DNA from: Echinometra lucunter
Lineage: Eukaryota > Echinodermata > Echinoidea > Camarodonta > Echinometridae
DNA: 64,000 nt
Direction: 5' to 3'
NCBI GenBank assembly: GCA_029962745.1
Contig: CM057154.1
Location: 31,234,128-31,298,127, forward strand
Shown here: positions 1-10,657 of the stretch, piece after piece
How positions within the stretch are numbered: the first letter of the stretch is position 1
Layout of the letters: each line of letters opens with the position of its first letter
Notes under the pieces: generated by a model
The model's input: only the letters and a program-made list of their open reading frames with translations
What the model was told of the DNA's origin: nothing
Database searches by the model: none
Position numbers and translations under genes: made by a program

Positions 1-60
1 TATAGAAGTATAAGTTTGAACTTTTCCTCTTATTATGAACTGTAAAGAAGTGTTTCTTAC

Positions 61-127
61 CTGTTTCATCCAGAAATTCAGCCGCTAGAATCAAGGAAAT
101 CAGCAAAATAATGAAGAGTCATTTCAT
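61..127 (-). pseudogene. Signal-peptide exon with premature stop (gene A paralogue)
   Basis: Read on the minus strand, this is the counterpart of gene A exon 1 at 9925-9991. It has the same 67-bp length, the same phase-1 end and an intact GTAAGA donor. The third codon is TGA where gene A has CGG, so translation would end after Met-Lys. The rest still reads as a hydrophobic leader closely similar to that of gene A. Its downstream exons would lie left of the window. The likeliest reading is a recently dead duplicate; initiation at a later codon cannot be excluded, but no in-frame Met follows in the exon. Confidence 0.75.
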
Positions 128-221
128 TTTGGATTTGGTTTCAAGCTCTCAATATCTTTACCCTTCTATGGCTGTAGGATGAGTTATAAGCCAACTCTGT
201 GTATCCTGTCAACTTTGGTTG

Positions 222-231
222 TGCTTATATC
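222..231 (-). promoter_or_regulatory. TATA box of the dead signal-exon copy
   Basis: The minus strand reads GATATAAGCAC about 95 bases upstream of the ATG at 127. Spacing and context match the TATA box of gene A at 10087-10096, so the promoter arrangement outlived the coding mutation. Confidence 0.55.
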
Positions 232-259
232 ACCTTTTTGGACAACCCTTGATTAAGGA

Positions 260-655
260 TTAAGAATTTTGGACAAACCTTGATTAAGGACTAAGGAGTG
301 TTCAAAATGTACACAATTCATTCCACACTTGAATAATTGTAGGCTTCAACATTCCAGTTTTTCCTCTATACAGGAAAGTAAATCAAGCGAAACTTTGTTT
401 TCGAGAAAAATTCTTCAAGGAGGTTGACAAATAGACATTCAAAGCATCAGTCGAATATCAGCAGAATAATTAAGGAATACTCTTTGAAAGACTTATCCTT
501 TGAATGTCTATTTGTCGACCTCCTTGGAAGAATTTTTCTCGAAAACAAAGTTTCGCTTGATTTGCTTTCCTGTATAGAGGTAAAACTGGAATGTTGAAGC
601 CTACAGTTATTCAAGTGGGGAATGAATTGTGTGCATTTTGGACAATCCTTAATTA
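260..655. repeat. Long hairpin (foldback) repeat upstream of the TATA box
   Basis: Two arms of about 180 bases are inverted copies of each other around a spacer near 445-495. For example, the ACACAATTCATTCC block near 313 is mirrored by GGAATGAATTGTG near 621, and the AGACATTCAAAG block near 432 by CTTTGAATGTCT near 497. A second copy lies at 10138-10515. It is non-coding and looks like a MITE or foldback element. It starts about 30-40 bases upstream of a TATA box in both copies. Confidence 0.8.
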
Positions 656-798
656 TGCTGTTGTGTGAGAAATATTCCATGGCTATGTGATAACATTCTG
701 AAGAGTATATATCTTATAGACAGCTGAAGGTCCTTTATCTTGTTCCTTTCTTTAAACTCGCAACTTTTTAGAATGCCATTCTCTGTTTGCTTTTAGTA

Positions 799-1152
799 CA
801 GTCCGACCTCGCTTATCTGGCTGCATCGGGACTGGCACCCATCCTTATAAGTGAAATGGCTGGATATGAGAGTAATGTAGTGGGACACCTTTTCTATGAA
901 AATTTATAGGGTATTGCTGTAAAATATCTATTTCCTTGGTGTTGTGGGTGATTGTAAATGATCAATGATATCTTTCTGTTTGTACAAGATGAAAATAAAA
1001 TAGAATAAAATGGAAAATTTCCCACCATGTTTCTGTCTCCCAGGCTTTTAGGTGAATTGGATGAAGAATAAAAGAGGGAAGCTGGCCGGGAGATGCGGCT
1101 GGTTAATAGAGGAGTCCGGTTAAATGAAGGTTGGATAAGCGAGGTCAGACTG
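799..1152. mobile_element. pogo/Tigger-like MITE
   Basis: It starts with CAGTCCGACCTCGCTTATC and ends with the inverted GATAAGCGAGGTCAGACTG, flanked on both sides by a TA dinucleotide, which is the target duplication of Tc1/mariner/pogo elements. It is 354 bp with no ORF, so it is non-autonomous. A same-length copy at 10658-11011 belongs to the duplicated segment, so insertion predates the duplication. Confidence 0.8.
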
Positions 1153-1423
1153 TACTATGAGGAAGAAATCAAGTTTACATAGCAGATCGATGCCAGTCTT
1201 CCCACTTTGCCTTTTTATCAGCAGATTGTTGAGTTTTATGGATAAAATGTGTAATGTATCCACTACTCACATCCGTAATGGGAGGAAAACATTTTTGAAA
1301 AAGTAACAGTCATATGGAATTTCATGAACTTATTTCACCTAATGGAATCTAATGGTAGAAGATCTTTTGGTGAGTTTAAATCATATCTCTTTTTTTGTGT
1401 TGACAAATTATTTTAAGAGACAT

Positions 1424-1560
1424 TTCATTTTGGATTTGGTTTCAAGCTAGCTCTCAATATCTAGAGAGATGGTATGTGTTTATCCTTCTAAGACTGGTTA
1501 TAAGCAAAGCTTTATGTATTTAGTTGTGCTTATATCACCTTTTCTAAAGACTCTTTGGGG
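1424..1560 (-). pseudogene. Promoter, 5' UTR and start-codon remnant of the peptide family
   Basis: The minus strand repeats the 5' UTR and ATG context of the signal-exon genes (compare 100-231), including a GATATAAGCAC TATA-like site near 1540. After ATG AAA the frame departs and stops within a few codons, so the leader is lost. The same remnant lies at 11284-11420. It is a third, older promoter/exon-1 duplicate in each segment. Confidence 0.6.
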
Positions 1561-3009
1561 CGTATCTTTTGAATTTAAGCCTTGTTGATAAGGAATTTTC
1601 TTCCCCCCCCCCAAATGAGGGGCTCACTTTAGATAAAGGAATACTTCTTACAACTTCTTAGAATGCTACATTTTACTTGTTTAAGATCTTTTTGGTGAGT
1701 GGGGATCATACATGATTGTTTTGGACACTTTTCCTATAGAAACAACATAAGTCATGAAAAGTGCTAACTAGAAACAAACAATTAAGATGGAGTGAGCGAA
1801 AGTGAAAAAAACATTTCTGTTTGTCAATGTTGTGAGAGTTTAGAATTTTTTTGAAATGCGCTTGCCCCCTCTCTTCAGAAAATTAGCACAAATACATGTT
1901 CTGTGGTTTGTGTTCTCCTTTTCAAATATGCTATACCTGGTAATACTATACAGCACGTCCCAGAAAAAAAGTGAACAGTTGGTAAAATTATTGCCATCTG
2001 AGCATTTCAAAATATTTTCAGGAAATTTTCATACCGATGGATAGCCCAAAGACTCTTCTATCAATTGCCATCCAAAAATCTCCAAAAAATGCACGCTCGA
2101 GTGAAACTCCCATCTCCCTGGCTCGAGCAAGCAAAGGTACCTTTTGTGAAAGGGTGCAAAATCCAGACTTGACAAGAATGGGTATTTGTGCGGGTTGCTC
2201 TCAGCGAAACGGACAGTAGTGTTAACTAGGTAGGTAGGTAGGTATGTAGGTTTTTAGATTGTCGGCGTTCATTCTACATACAAGAATATTTACGCCTTTT
2301 AACTGTTATTAGATTGTATAAAAGAGTTTTTATGCTCTTAGTATATTATTTCTCTTTCTAAAAAAAAATTATATATATATATATTTTTCTTTGAAACTGT
2401 AATTTTTTCTTTTCTTTTTAAAAGGAGAAAAGAGTTCAAAGCAGATCCACTGGTCCATGGCAAAACACAAAAGGCACTTTCTTGCCAGACCGGTGCAGTG
2501 CACTGCGCAGTCTTCTCAGCCTGATCTCAGAGAACAGGCCTAGGCAACTCCAGTATCTGGAGGAATTACACATGGGGTGGACCTTTCAATGAAATTCTCT
2601 TTCCCGGCTGAATTTGGGCCATTGGTCTCTGGGAGATATGGTTAAGGAAAAACATTTGAGGGCGTCTAGGTGTACGTATGCAGTGAAAAAAAAAAGAAGA
2701 AAAGAAGCGAAAATTGAATAAAAGGGGGAGGGGAGAGGGAGGGGGCAACAACAACTACAGCCTAGATCTCTTCCAAGCGCTTCGTTCTGTGAACGAAGCT
2801 GACTAGAGCTTTTTGGACTGTCTTTTCTGTTGATTTTAAGAGATTTCCATTAATGCCACAGTGGGACGGGATCCATTCTAGGTGGACTTGGGTACCTTTA
2901 TATAAAAGTTGGTGTAGTTATATACAACATCTGTAGCAAAATTTTCGTTGGGAGATTGTAAAGAAATTAGTGCCGAGAGGCAGTCTGTGAAAATTACCAC
3001 ATCTGTGTG

Positions 3010-3385
3010 AATATTATGGTGGCCCTGAAGTACGCTCGACAACAGGTCATGTACGACGTGAATTTCGCATCCCAGGTCCTGAACTTTGCATCCCAAGTCG
3101 TGAAATTCATGACCCGTGATGCGAAATACATGACCCGTGGCGCAAACTTTGCATCCCAAGTCGTGAAATTCACGACCCGCGGTGCGAAATTCAGGACCTG
3201 TGGCGCGAACTTTGCATCCCAGTCCTGAATTTCGCACAGCGGGTCATGAATTTCACGACTTGGGATGCAAAGTTTGTGCCACGGGTCATGAATTTCATGA
3301 CCTCGGATGCGAAGTTCAGGACCTGGGATGCGAAATTCTTGTCGCACATGACCTTTTGTCGAGCGTACTTCAGGGCCACCATAGA
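3010..3385. mobile_element. Modular foldback element inside LINE RNase H
   Basis: The ends are inverted: ATGGTGGCCCTGAAGTACGC near 3016 and its mirror near 3361. The inside is built from units of about 20-30 bases, such as TTTGCATCCCAAGTCGTGAA and GAATTTCATGACCCG, appearing in both orientations. The whole therefore folds on itself and gives open frames on both strands. The sister sequence at 13665 lacks it, so it inserted into copy 1 of the LINE after the duplication, splitting RNase H. A 3-bp AAT direct repeat may be the target duplication. Confidence 0.8.
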
Positions 3386-4389
3386 ATACACTCTAAGGCT
3401 ATTGATATATTGCTGCCAGTTTGGCTCTATAGTTGAAGGTGTTGTTTGATTAACACTTGGATTGTTTAATTGAGAAATAGGGTACATAAAATGATGCAGA
3501 TGCCAGGCCCATTGGGGTTTTTGATCCGTCTGTGTAAATGTGGAGACTTTTGTTCCATTTAGTATTTATTAGTTCCAGGCTTTTTATTCTCTTTTCATTG
3601 GGATCGCCACTTTTTCTTGATAAGCCAGTTAATTCGGTAGAGATAGAGGGGGTGTTAGTATACCAAAAAGGAATAGCAAAGGGACAAAATTTTCCACAGT
3701 GTCTTCTGTTGACTTGACAGGTTTAATTCTCATTCCAAACGCTTGTCTTACTTTTTTATTTTTTATTTTTTTGAATTGCCAACAAGGTTCGATATTCAGT
3801 TTCAATGAATGGTTTGGGATTTGGGAAAGGTGGGCGTGATACTTTTAAGTTAACATTTTTCTCCTGAGCTCCAGAGGAGGCTCGTTCATTTCCACCTGAA
3901 GGGCTTCAAGGGATGTACCGTGCAGTGCACCTGCACATATTTAAAGTGATGTATATTGTATGGAATTGAGGACTTTTTTAGCACTTTCGCTAGCTGAGTC
4001 ATAAGCTTTGCATCCGCAGTCTAGTAAAGATCTGATTAGGGATCTATAGAGCATGAGTAAAGTTTTTGTTTTATTTCCCCAGGTGGTGCCTGCAACAGTC
4101 TTCAGTCTTAAGAATGTTAATTCTTTCCCTGCATCTGTTTCTTATGCTTTGGATAGTCATTCCATGTGAGTTTTCTGTCGAAAATGGTGTGGTTTTGTGT
4201 TTTTTATGAAATTGAAGATTTTTCCCTTTCACACTGATTGCTGGAAGTTTTGATCTTGTGCTGTTGCTGAAAAGGATGGGGGCAGTTTTGTTGTCTGAAA
4301 GTTTAAAGCCTCTTTGTTCACGCCAGTCTCGGAGGGTATTTAAGTAATTTTGAATTCTTCTGATAATAAAGTTAGGTCCAGATGACTAT

Positions 4390-5187
4390 ATGGCACAGTC
4401 ATCGGTGTACGACGAAATTGATACTGACGGGTTTTGTGGGATTCGAGAGAGCATGAGATTAAAAAGATTAGGGCTACGGATGCTGCCTTGAGGTAGGCCA
4501 TTTTCTGTATTATTTTATATCAGATAAAATGTCGTCTATTTTCACTTGGAATGTTCGTTTTTTCAGGAAATTGCAAATGTGTTACCTTGTATACCCTGCG
4601 TGGTCATAGAGACTTGGAAGGAGACTATCTATCCACAAGGTGTCATAAGCCTTTTCAATGTCTAAGAAAATGGCAGTTGTATGCTGTTTATTTGATATGT
4701 TCCTTTGTATTTCATTTTCTAAGTTGACAATACCATCTGTAGAACTTCTCTTTTTTCTAAAACCTATTTGGAAGGGAGGGAGTAGTTTGTGTTTTTCCGC
4801 AAACCATTGTAATCTTGAATTTATCATACGCTCCATGATTTTGATACAGCAGACAGTGAGTGCAATTGGTCTGTACGAGGACACTCTTTCAGGGTCTTTG
4901 TTGGGTTTCTTAATTGGGATGATGATTGTATGTTTGGAGTTTCTAGGGACTTTTCCCGAGTTCCATATTTGATTTATTAATATAAGCATTGTTTGTCTTG
5001 CTATTTTGGGGAGTGTTTTGTAAATGAGATAATTAACCTTATCATGTCCAGGGGTCAAGTGATTGTTTTGGCATTCTATTGCTGTGTCTAATTCTGAACT
5101 ATTAAAGTTGTCGTTTAGACTCAAGGGAAAATTTTCTGATTTATTATCATTTATTTTCTTTACACTTTGTGTTACATTTTGGTACAT
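4390..5187 (-). pseudogene. LINE reverse transcriptase remnant (copy 1)
   Basis: The open part (5187-4582) shows the standard non-LTR RT blocks: TPGHDKV, the SSYRPIALT block, GFRKKRSSTDGI and the catalytic FLDIEKAYDT block A. After a frame break, block C reads YTDD near 4398-4409 where the sister copy has the usual YADD. The Ala-to-Thr change and the frame damage indicate a dead enzyme. Confidence 0.85.
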
Positions 5188-5424
5188 TTGGGAGTGGGGG
5201 TTAACATTATATTTGGTTGTATGAGCATAATCTTCTGCAATCTTGTTGGCTTTTTCCAGTTCAGTAATATATTCTACATTGTTTTTCTCGTATTGTTGGT
5301 ATGTGCTTCTTTGGAGACATCATGTTATTACATCTTTTTATTTTCTTCCATACATCTGAGGTGGAAGAAAATCTATTAAGTTTAGAGCAGTAATTTTTCC
5401 AGTGGTCTCTTTTAGCTTTTCTTA

Positions 5425-5605
5425 TCGTTCGGTAGTGGTAGTGGTAGTAGTGGTAGTAGTGGTAGTAGTAGTAGTGGTAGTAGTGGTAGTAGTAGCAGTA
5501 GTCGTAGTCGTAGTAGTCGTAGTAGTAGTAGTGGTAGTAGTGGTAGTAGTAGCAGTAGTAGTGGTAGTAGTGGTAGTAGTAGTGGTAGTAGTAGCAGAAG
5601 TAGTG

Positions 5606-5657
<52 letters not shown>

Positions 5658-5935
5658 TGGTGGTAGTAGTAGTGGTAGTAGTAGTAGTAGTGGTGGTAGT
5701 GGTAGTAGTGGTAGTAGTAGTAGTAGTAGTGGTAGTAGTAGTGGTAGTAGTATTAGTAGTGGTGGTAGTAGTATTAGTAGTAGTGGTAGTAGTAGTGGTA
5801 GTAGTAGTGATGGTAGTAGTAGCGGTAGAAATGATAGTAGTGGTAGTATAAGTAGTGGTGATAGTAGTGGTGGTAGTGGGGGACTGGGGGTACTAGTAGT
5901 GATGGTAGTGGTAGTGGTAGTGGTGGTGGGAGTAG
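5425..5935. repeat. Interrupted (GTA)n trinucleotide array, about 510 bp
   Basis: Almost pure GTA/GTG/GTC triplets run through this interval. Because the period is three, one frame reads as about 120 consecutive valines; that frame is not a gene. The array sits exactly where similarity between the two duplicated segments ends. A smaller related tract lies at 29270-29375. Confidence 0.95.
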
Positions 5936-7113
5936 TGAGTTTGAAGTGCTATATGATTTCCACACCATGCATATTGACAGTTTTCTATCTTTAAAAACCA
6001 AGACCTACCACACAGTCAAACTTCCATGTACTCTCAGTGCTTCCTAAAAGCTAATGTTGTTATATTTGTTTTCTTTTATTTCTTTTTAAAGATATTTTGC
6101 TACATGTACAATAGATCAGTGATATTGTTTTTTTTTTTAACAGAAGACATATTTAACACAAAATACAGGATGAAAGTTGAACGCATTTTATTTTTTCAAG
6201 AAATTTGATTCATTGGTGCTATGAAATGGTAATAGAAAGGGCATATTTTCAGACATGTCAAGTCTCACGCATTACGCGTGCGACTCCCGCATCGGGGGCT
6301 CTTGTTCATCCCCCCAAATCTCTTTCTCATGCCTAGAACTCAGCCTATCCCGATATATATTATATACAATGCCAGGCGATCTCAAGGTTCCCTGCCTAAA
6401 ATCTCACACATTGCTGGTCTTTGACCTTGACATCTCTGTATTTTTTTCCTCTTTTGTGTCAGTTTGTTTATAAAATACCTAGGTACAATGATAAAAACGT
6501 ACTGAAAAATAGAAGGTTGAAATTTTGTAAAAAGCCTGATCATCCATACCTCCCTTGCAAAGAAAAATTTACCTTTTTGGTGATCTGAGTGTTAAACCCC
6601 TTCTAAATACTCTCCAAAGTGTAAAGTTACATAGCGCTCAACACTTTACAAAAGTCTGATTCATAAGGTTCAAATCATCTGGGTATATATTTGTATATGG
6701 GCATGATCTTTGTTGAGTGCCTGCAGGGAGGTGGGAAGCCCTCCCTGGTGCCTGGATACAGGTCATTGCATTCAGCCATTGCGGGTGATTGTGTCTTGGT
6801 TGTTAGGGTCTAATCAGTGTTGAATGATCAGGAATTTTATCACCACCTTCATATACTGTACATGTAATATGTGCAGTGTACAAGCAATTCTTGGATACAT
6901 CGTACAAATGTACATAATAAAGAGTTCTTAGCCAAATCCACCAAACAAAAGTTTTGATACACAGTTAAAACCTTTGTCAGTATAACTACATTATAGTGGG
7001 AGTACATGTAATTTGTTCAGTCATGACTCTTTATCTTTAGTAGATGGTATTGTAATATACTAGACATTAATTAATTAATGAGAACACCATGACTTCAAAT
7101 GTTCCAGTGTTTT
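5936..7113. other. Non-coding stretch downstream of gene A
   Basis: AT-rich sequence with no ORF I can support, holding the 3' flank of gene A. I found no clear AATAAA on the minus strand close to the gene's stop codon. Short palindromic or CG-containing spots (for example 6265-6300) have no clear meaning. Confidence 0.5.
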
Positions 7114-9991
7114 CTAGAACTCATAGTTTCTGCCATTGCTGTACAACTCTCCTCCATTTCTCCATGCATTCTCCATCCCATCTACTTGTAGTTTATGATT
7201 GACAGCATCATCTGAACAAAATTAAAGAATAGAGAGAAATCGCTTTGGATACAAGAGTGTCTTTAAAGTAATCTTAATGTGAGACAACTTCTCAAAATTT
7301 ATTCATCAAAATTCATAATTGCTGTATGATCTCATGGATGAAACTACTTGTAAGTATAGTTGTAACAGAGCTTGCTTGGTCCAGAAGTTTGCAGACAGAA
7401 AAAGATCATTTTTCATGATTTGATATGTTGTTAAATGTACATGAAGACAGCCTTAACCCATTCATGACAGGAATTATTTAAAGCCTAATTTGATCAGCTT
7501 TTATTCTTCAAATTGGCAACACCAACATTTTTATTTTATTGCTAAATTTTTCTTGCAAAATGTCATGTATCTGAAATGAATATAAATTGACAGAAATTAT
7601 GATTAGAAGTCAAAAAGTTGCCAATTTGCAGGGGAATACGGTGATTTTAAACTTTCTATCACATTGCCAATTTAAGGATTTTAATGCTTATTTTCCTTTA
7701 AAAAATTTTCAGCATTAAACAGTGAATATTGACGCAACCAAAATGGGCACAGTTTGTGTAGAATTTTTTGCTCTTTCTGCTCCTGTATTTGGTATGATTT
7801 TTAGGGCTTTGCATCAAATGCTCTTAGACTAAACCACATAATGTGGACCCTCTGTCACGAATGGGTTAATACACCTAGACATGTTATTAAGAATGTAGAA
7901 ATAAAGATCCCCCAATGACTCACCAGATTCTTCCTCAGAATTCTTATATCCATAGTGACGACGACGACGACGGCTGGTGACACCCTCTAGGAATTAGAGC
8001 ATAAAGATAGTGTTACCAGCTATGCTTGAGGCTTTGAGTTTTTGTGATAAAGAATCTAAAGACTTTTCATCATCCTAATAGGTAATTCAGATATCATTCT
8101 TATAGATATTTGCTCAAATAATCATCAGCCTTTAATAATTAAAAGAAGTGTACATGTACTGCAAATTTTTCATGTATTTGTGGAATATTAAATTTGTGGT
8201 TTCTATAAATGAAGTCAGGATAAGATATTCAAGGTTGTTATAGTCAGATTTCATAAATTTGTACTGCTGGTGTTATTTATTTGATTTTTGATAAAGTGCA
8301 AGTCGTCACAGTGAAAAAAAAAAAATCATTTCGGGGGCTCCATCTCGAGTTTTAAACAATTTTTCGGGGGCTACTTTTTCAACTCTCGGGGGCTACTATT
8401 TTCGGGGGCTACTATTTTCGGGGGCTAGTTTAAGTTAAACTGTCACAGATTTTTTTATTTATCACAAGAACAAGCAAGTTTCATGTATTTAATGACCTCT
8501 ATCACCCTTTGGCCTTTGACCTTGAGTCCCCAAAATCAAATCAGGTCATTGTCCTTCCCATATGCATTCAAGAGCCAAGTTTGAAGTTGATCCGTCAAAA
8601 GGTTACTAAGTTATCGCAAGAATGAACAACTTTTATGTACAAAATGACCTTTATGACCTTTGACCTTTGACCTTGAGTTCCCAAAATCTATTCAGACATT
8701 GTCCCTCCCATATACATGATGCAATTTTGAAGTTGATCTGTCAAATGGTTATTGAGTTATTGCAGCAACAATACATTTCTATCTACATGACCTCTATGAG
8801 CTTTGACCTTTGACCTTGAGACCCAAAAATTTGATTGACCATTATCCCTCCCATATGCATACATGAGCAAAGCTTGAAGTTGATCCATCGTATGGTTACT
8901 GAGTTATTGCAAGAATGAACCATTTCTATGTCCATGTAGGTGTGCCCATAAATATATCTGGTGTGAATATCTATGAGCACCATCTACCTAGCTGATTGTG
9001 CAATCACTAACCAATAAAGATGTATATCATTTTTCATGTGAAGTTGTAACTATAGTACCACACGTATGTGGAGGTGCCTATAAATATTCACAATATCTGA
9101 AGGTGACAGATATTCATATTTGAAGCTCATAAATATTCATATCTAACTTGAATATTTATGAGTGTCTCCCTATACATGATTTGAAAATACTAACCATAAA
9201 CGATATATATTAAGTTTTGTGTAAGGCTGTAGCACACCCAATAAATAATTGATCCAAAAAGCTTTCACCGAGAGCTTGGCTGTATCATTGCTCCCAACGA
9301 CTGTCAGTCGTAATCGCATTGGTGGAAAGATTCATGCAACTGATGAAAGTGCGCATGATCAAGTACAAGTGCATGTGCCATGTGCTTCATCAGGGCTTTC
9401 CAACAGTGCCGAAACTTTCCTGCAAAATGCGATTGGTTCGGGAACAGACTTGCTTGATTCCCACCACTAACTTTCGGGGGCGATTTCTTAATTTTCCGTT
9501 GCCCCCGAAATCATTTTTTTGGCCTATTTTCAGGAGCTCTTTCAGGCGTTTCCGGGGCAAATTCGCCTGCCGCCCCCGTGTATTTTTTTTTCCTGGTGCA
9601 AGAATCCTATAATGCATCATCCTGTAAAGTGTAGTCTCTCAGAATAAACACTAAGGCTTCTGTCCCTAAAACAAAAGTTTACACACACAGTAAATATGCT
9701 GTTTAAAAGATTGCTTAAAACTTATACAACCTGTTTAATATTTAAACGCATTGTTTACAATGTGAACTGTACAATGGGTTGTTCAGTTCATATTGTAAAC
9801 AACTGTTTGCATTTTTAAACAGCGTTTTCTCTGTGCACATCTTATTTCTCTAATATGTTGACCTTATAGAAGTATAAGTTTGAACTTTTCCTCTTATTAT
9901 GAACTGTAAAGAAGTGTTTCTTACCTGTTTGATCCAGAAGTTCAGCCGCCAAAATCAAGGAAATCAGCAAAATAACAAAGAGCCGTTTCAT
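7114..9991 (-). CDS. Gene A: three-exon, 75-residue secreted cationic peptide precursor
   Basis: Exons on the minus strand are 9991-9925, 7986-7924 and 7211-7114, all with GT-AG borders (donors GTAAGA and GTGAGT; acceptors TCCTAG and GTTCAG) and all introns in phase 1. Exon 1 encodes Met plus a 22-residue leader (MKRLFVILLISLILAAEL, then LDQT). Exon 2 gives EGVTS, a run of five arginines, then HYGYKNSEEES. Exon 3 gives DDAVNHKLQVDGMENAWRNG, then GELYSNGRNYEF and TAG. The joined frame is open throughout and has no cysteine. The Arg5 run looks like a furin-type processing site between a short propeptide and an acidic, Asn-rich mature part. A TATA box lies about 100 bases upstream of the ATG. 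Exon 1 and the opening EG of exon 2 match gene C at 32335-30920. I do not recognise the family; an antimicrobial or signalling peptide is possible. Confidence 0.7.
7453..7869. mobile_element. piggyBac-like TTAA MITE (CCCATTCRTGAC family), copy 1
   Basis: TTAA target duplications flank a 409-bp element beginning CCCATTCATGACAG and ending with the inverted CTGTCACGAATGGG. TTAA plus CCC/GGG ends is the piggyBac signature. It has no transposase ORF. It lies in intron 2 of gene A, about 55 bases past exon 2. A second copy is at 30229-30644. Confidence 0.85.
8325..8440. repeat. Short G5 repeat cluster
   Basis: Five copies of a CGGGGGCT core, three of them as TTTTCGGGGGCTACTA-like units, lie in about 115 bases in intron 1 of gene A. 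Five runs of G5 on one strand could form a G-quadruplex, though the loops are long. Isolated CGGGGGC copies occur at 9475, 6293 and 51693. Confidence 0.7.
8460..8990. repeat. Tandem ~150-bp repeats rich in AGGTCA half-sites
   Basis: About three diverged units contain TGACCTTTGACCTTTGACCTT (20-base blocks of it), a CCCTCCCATATGCAT block and a TTTGAAGTTGAT block. This is the unit found at 45400-46140 and, in the opposite orientation, at 21720-22980 and 34510-35370. It is intronic to gene A and non-coding. Confidence 0.8.
9672..9840. mobile_element. Small TIR element (hAT-like ends uncertain)
   Basis: The ends are inverted: CACAGTAAATATGCTGTTTA at the left and TAAACAGCGTTTTCTCTGTG at the right. 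Inside is a stem, GTTTACAATRTGAACT, mirrored near 9757 and 9792. There is no ORF. It lies in intron 1 of gene A. Confidence 0.55.
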
Positions 9992-10086
9992 TTTGGATTC
10001 GGTTTCAAGCTCTCAATATCTTAAACCTTCTGTGTCTGTAGGATGAGTTATAAGCCAACTCTGTGTATCCTGTCAACTTTGGTTGT

Positions 10087-10096
10087 GCTTATATAA
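10087..10096 (-). promoter_or_regulatory. TATA box of gene A
   Basis: The minus strand reads TTATATAAGC about 97 bases before the ATG at 9991. Assuming a start about 30 bases downstream, the 5' UTR would be 65-70 bases. Position and flanks match the other family promoters. Confidence 0.65.
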
Positions 10097-10137
10097 CCTT
10101 TTTGGACAATCCTTCATTAAGGATTTTGGACAACCCT

Positions 10138-10515
10138 TGATTAAGGATTAAGGATTGTTCAAAACGTACACAATTCATTCCACACCTGAATAATTGAAGG
10201 CTTCAGCATCCCAGATTTTCCTCTTTACAGGAAAGCAAATCAAGCGAAACTTTGTTTTCGAGAAAAATTCTTCCAAGGAGGTCGAAAAATAGACATTCAA
10301 AATATATGTCGATTATCAGCAGAATAATTAAGGAATACTCTTTGAAAGGCTTATCCTTGGAATGTCTGTTTGTCGACCTCCTTGGAAGAATTTTTTCTTG
10401 AAACCAAAGTTTCGCTTGATTTGCTCTCCTGTATAGAGGAAAAACTGGAATGTTGAAGCCTACAGTTATTCCAGTGTGGAATGAATTGTGTACATTTCGG
10501 ACAATCCTTAATTAT
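10138..10515. repeat. Long hairpin repeat, copy 2
   Basis: Counterpart of 260-655 with both arms preserved, starting about 45 bases upstream of the gene A TATA box. No coding function. Confidence 0.8.
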
Positions 10516-10657
10516 GCTGTTGTGTGAAAAATATTCCATGGCTACGTGATAACATTCTGAAGAGTATATATCTTATAGACAGCTGAAGGTCCTTTATCTT
10601 GTTCCTTTCTTAAACTCACAACTTTGTAGAATGCCATTCTCTATTTGCTTTTATGTA

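Larger units (their letters stand above)
1..5425. repeat. Segmental duplication, copy 1 (pairs with 9865-15612)
   Basis: This whole stretch reappears with a few percent divergence at 9865-15612, in the same order and orientation: signal-peptide exon, hairpin, pogo-like MITE, a second promoter remnant and the 3' part of a LINE. Copy 1 has a foldback insertion at 3010-3385 and about 125 extra bases near 3745-3870. It lacks about 820 bases that copy 2 has at 12065-12890. The left edge is the window edge, so the duplication may extend further. The right edge is the (GTA)n tract at about 5425. The intervals not listed separately (about 1153-1423 and 1561-2225) hold no gene that I can support. Confidence 0.9.
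2226..5425 (-). mobile_element. 5'-truncated I-like LINE with RT and RNase H (copy 1)
   Basis: On the minus strand this is the 3' part of a non-LTR retrotransposon: reverse transcriptase (5187 to about 4390), an RNase H domain near 3005-2880, a 3' UTR, and a short CTAC-type simple-repeat tail at 2226-2252. RT plus RNase H is characteristic of the I group of LINEs. The 5' part is missing, because sequence shared with the fuller copy at 12893-18370 stops where the (GTA)n tract begins. Stops, frameshifts and an inserted foldback make it defective. Confidence 0.85.

Noticed and set aside
2878..3487. Several overlapping open frames on both strands
   Set aside because: They come from palindromic foldback modules that lack stops in both directions; only the RNase H piece near 3005-2880 is real and belongs to the LINE.
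5402..5851. 149-residue polyvaline open frame
   Set aside because: It is the translation of a GTA/GTG triplet array; any frame through it is open by composition.
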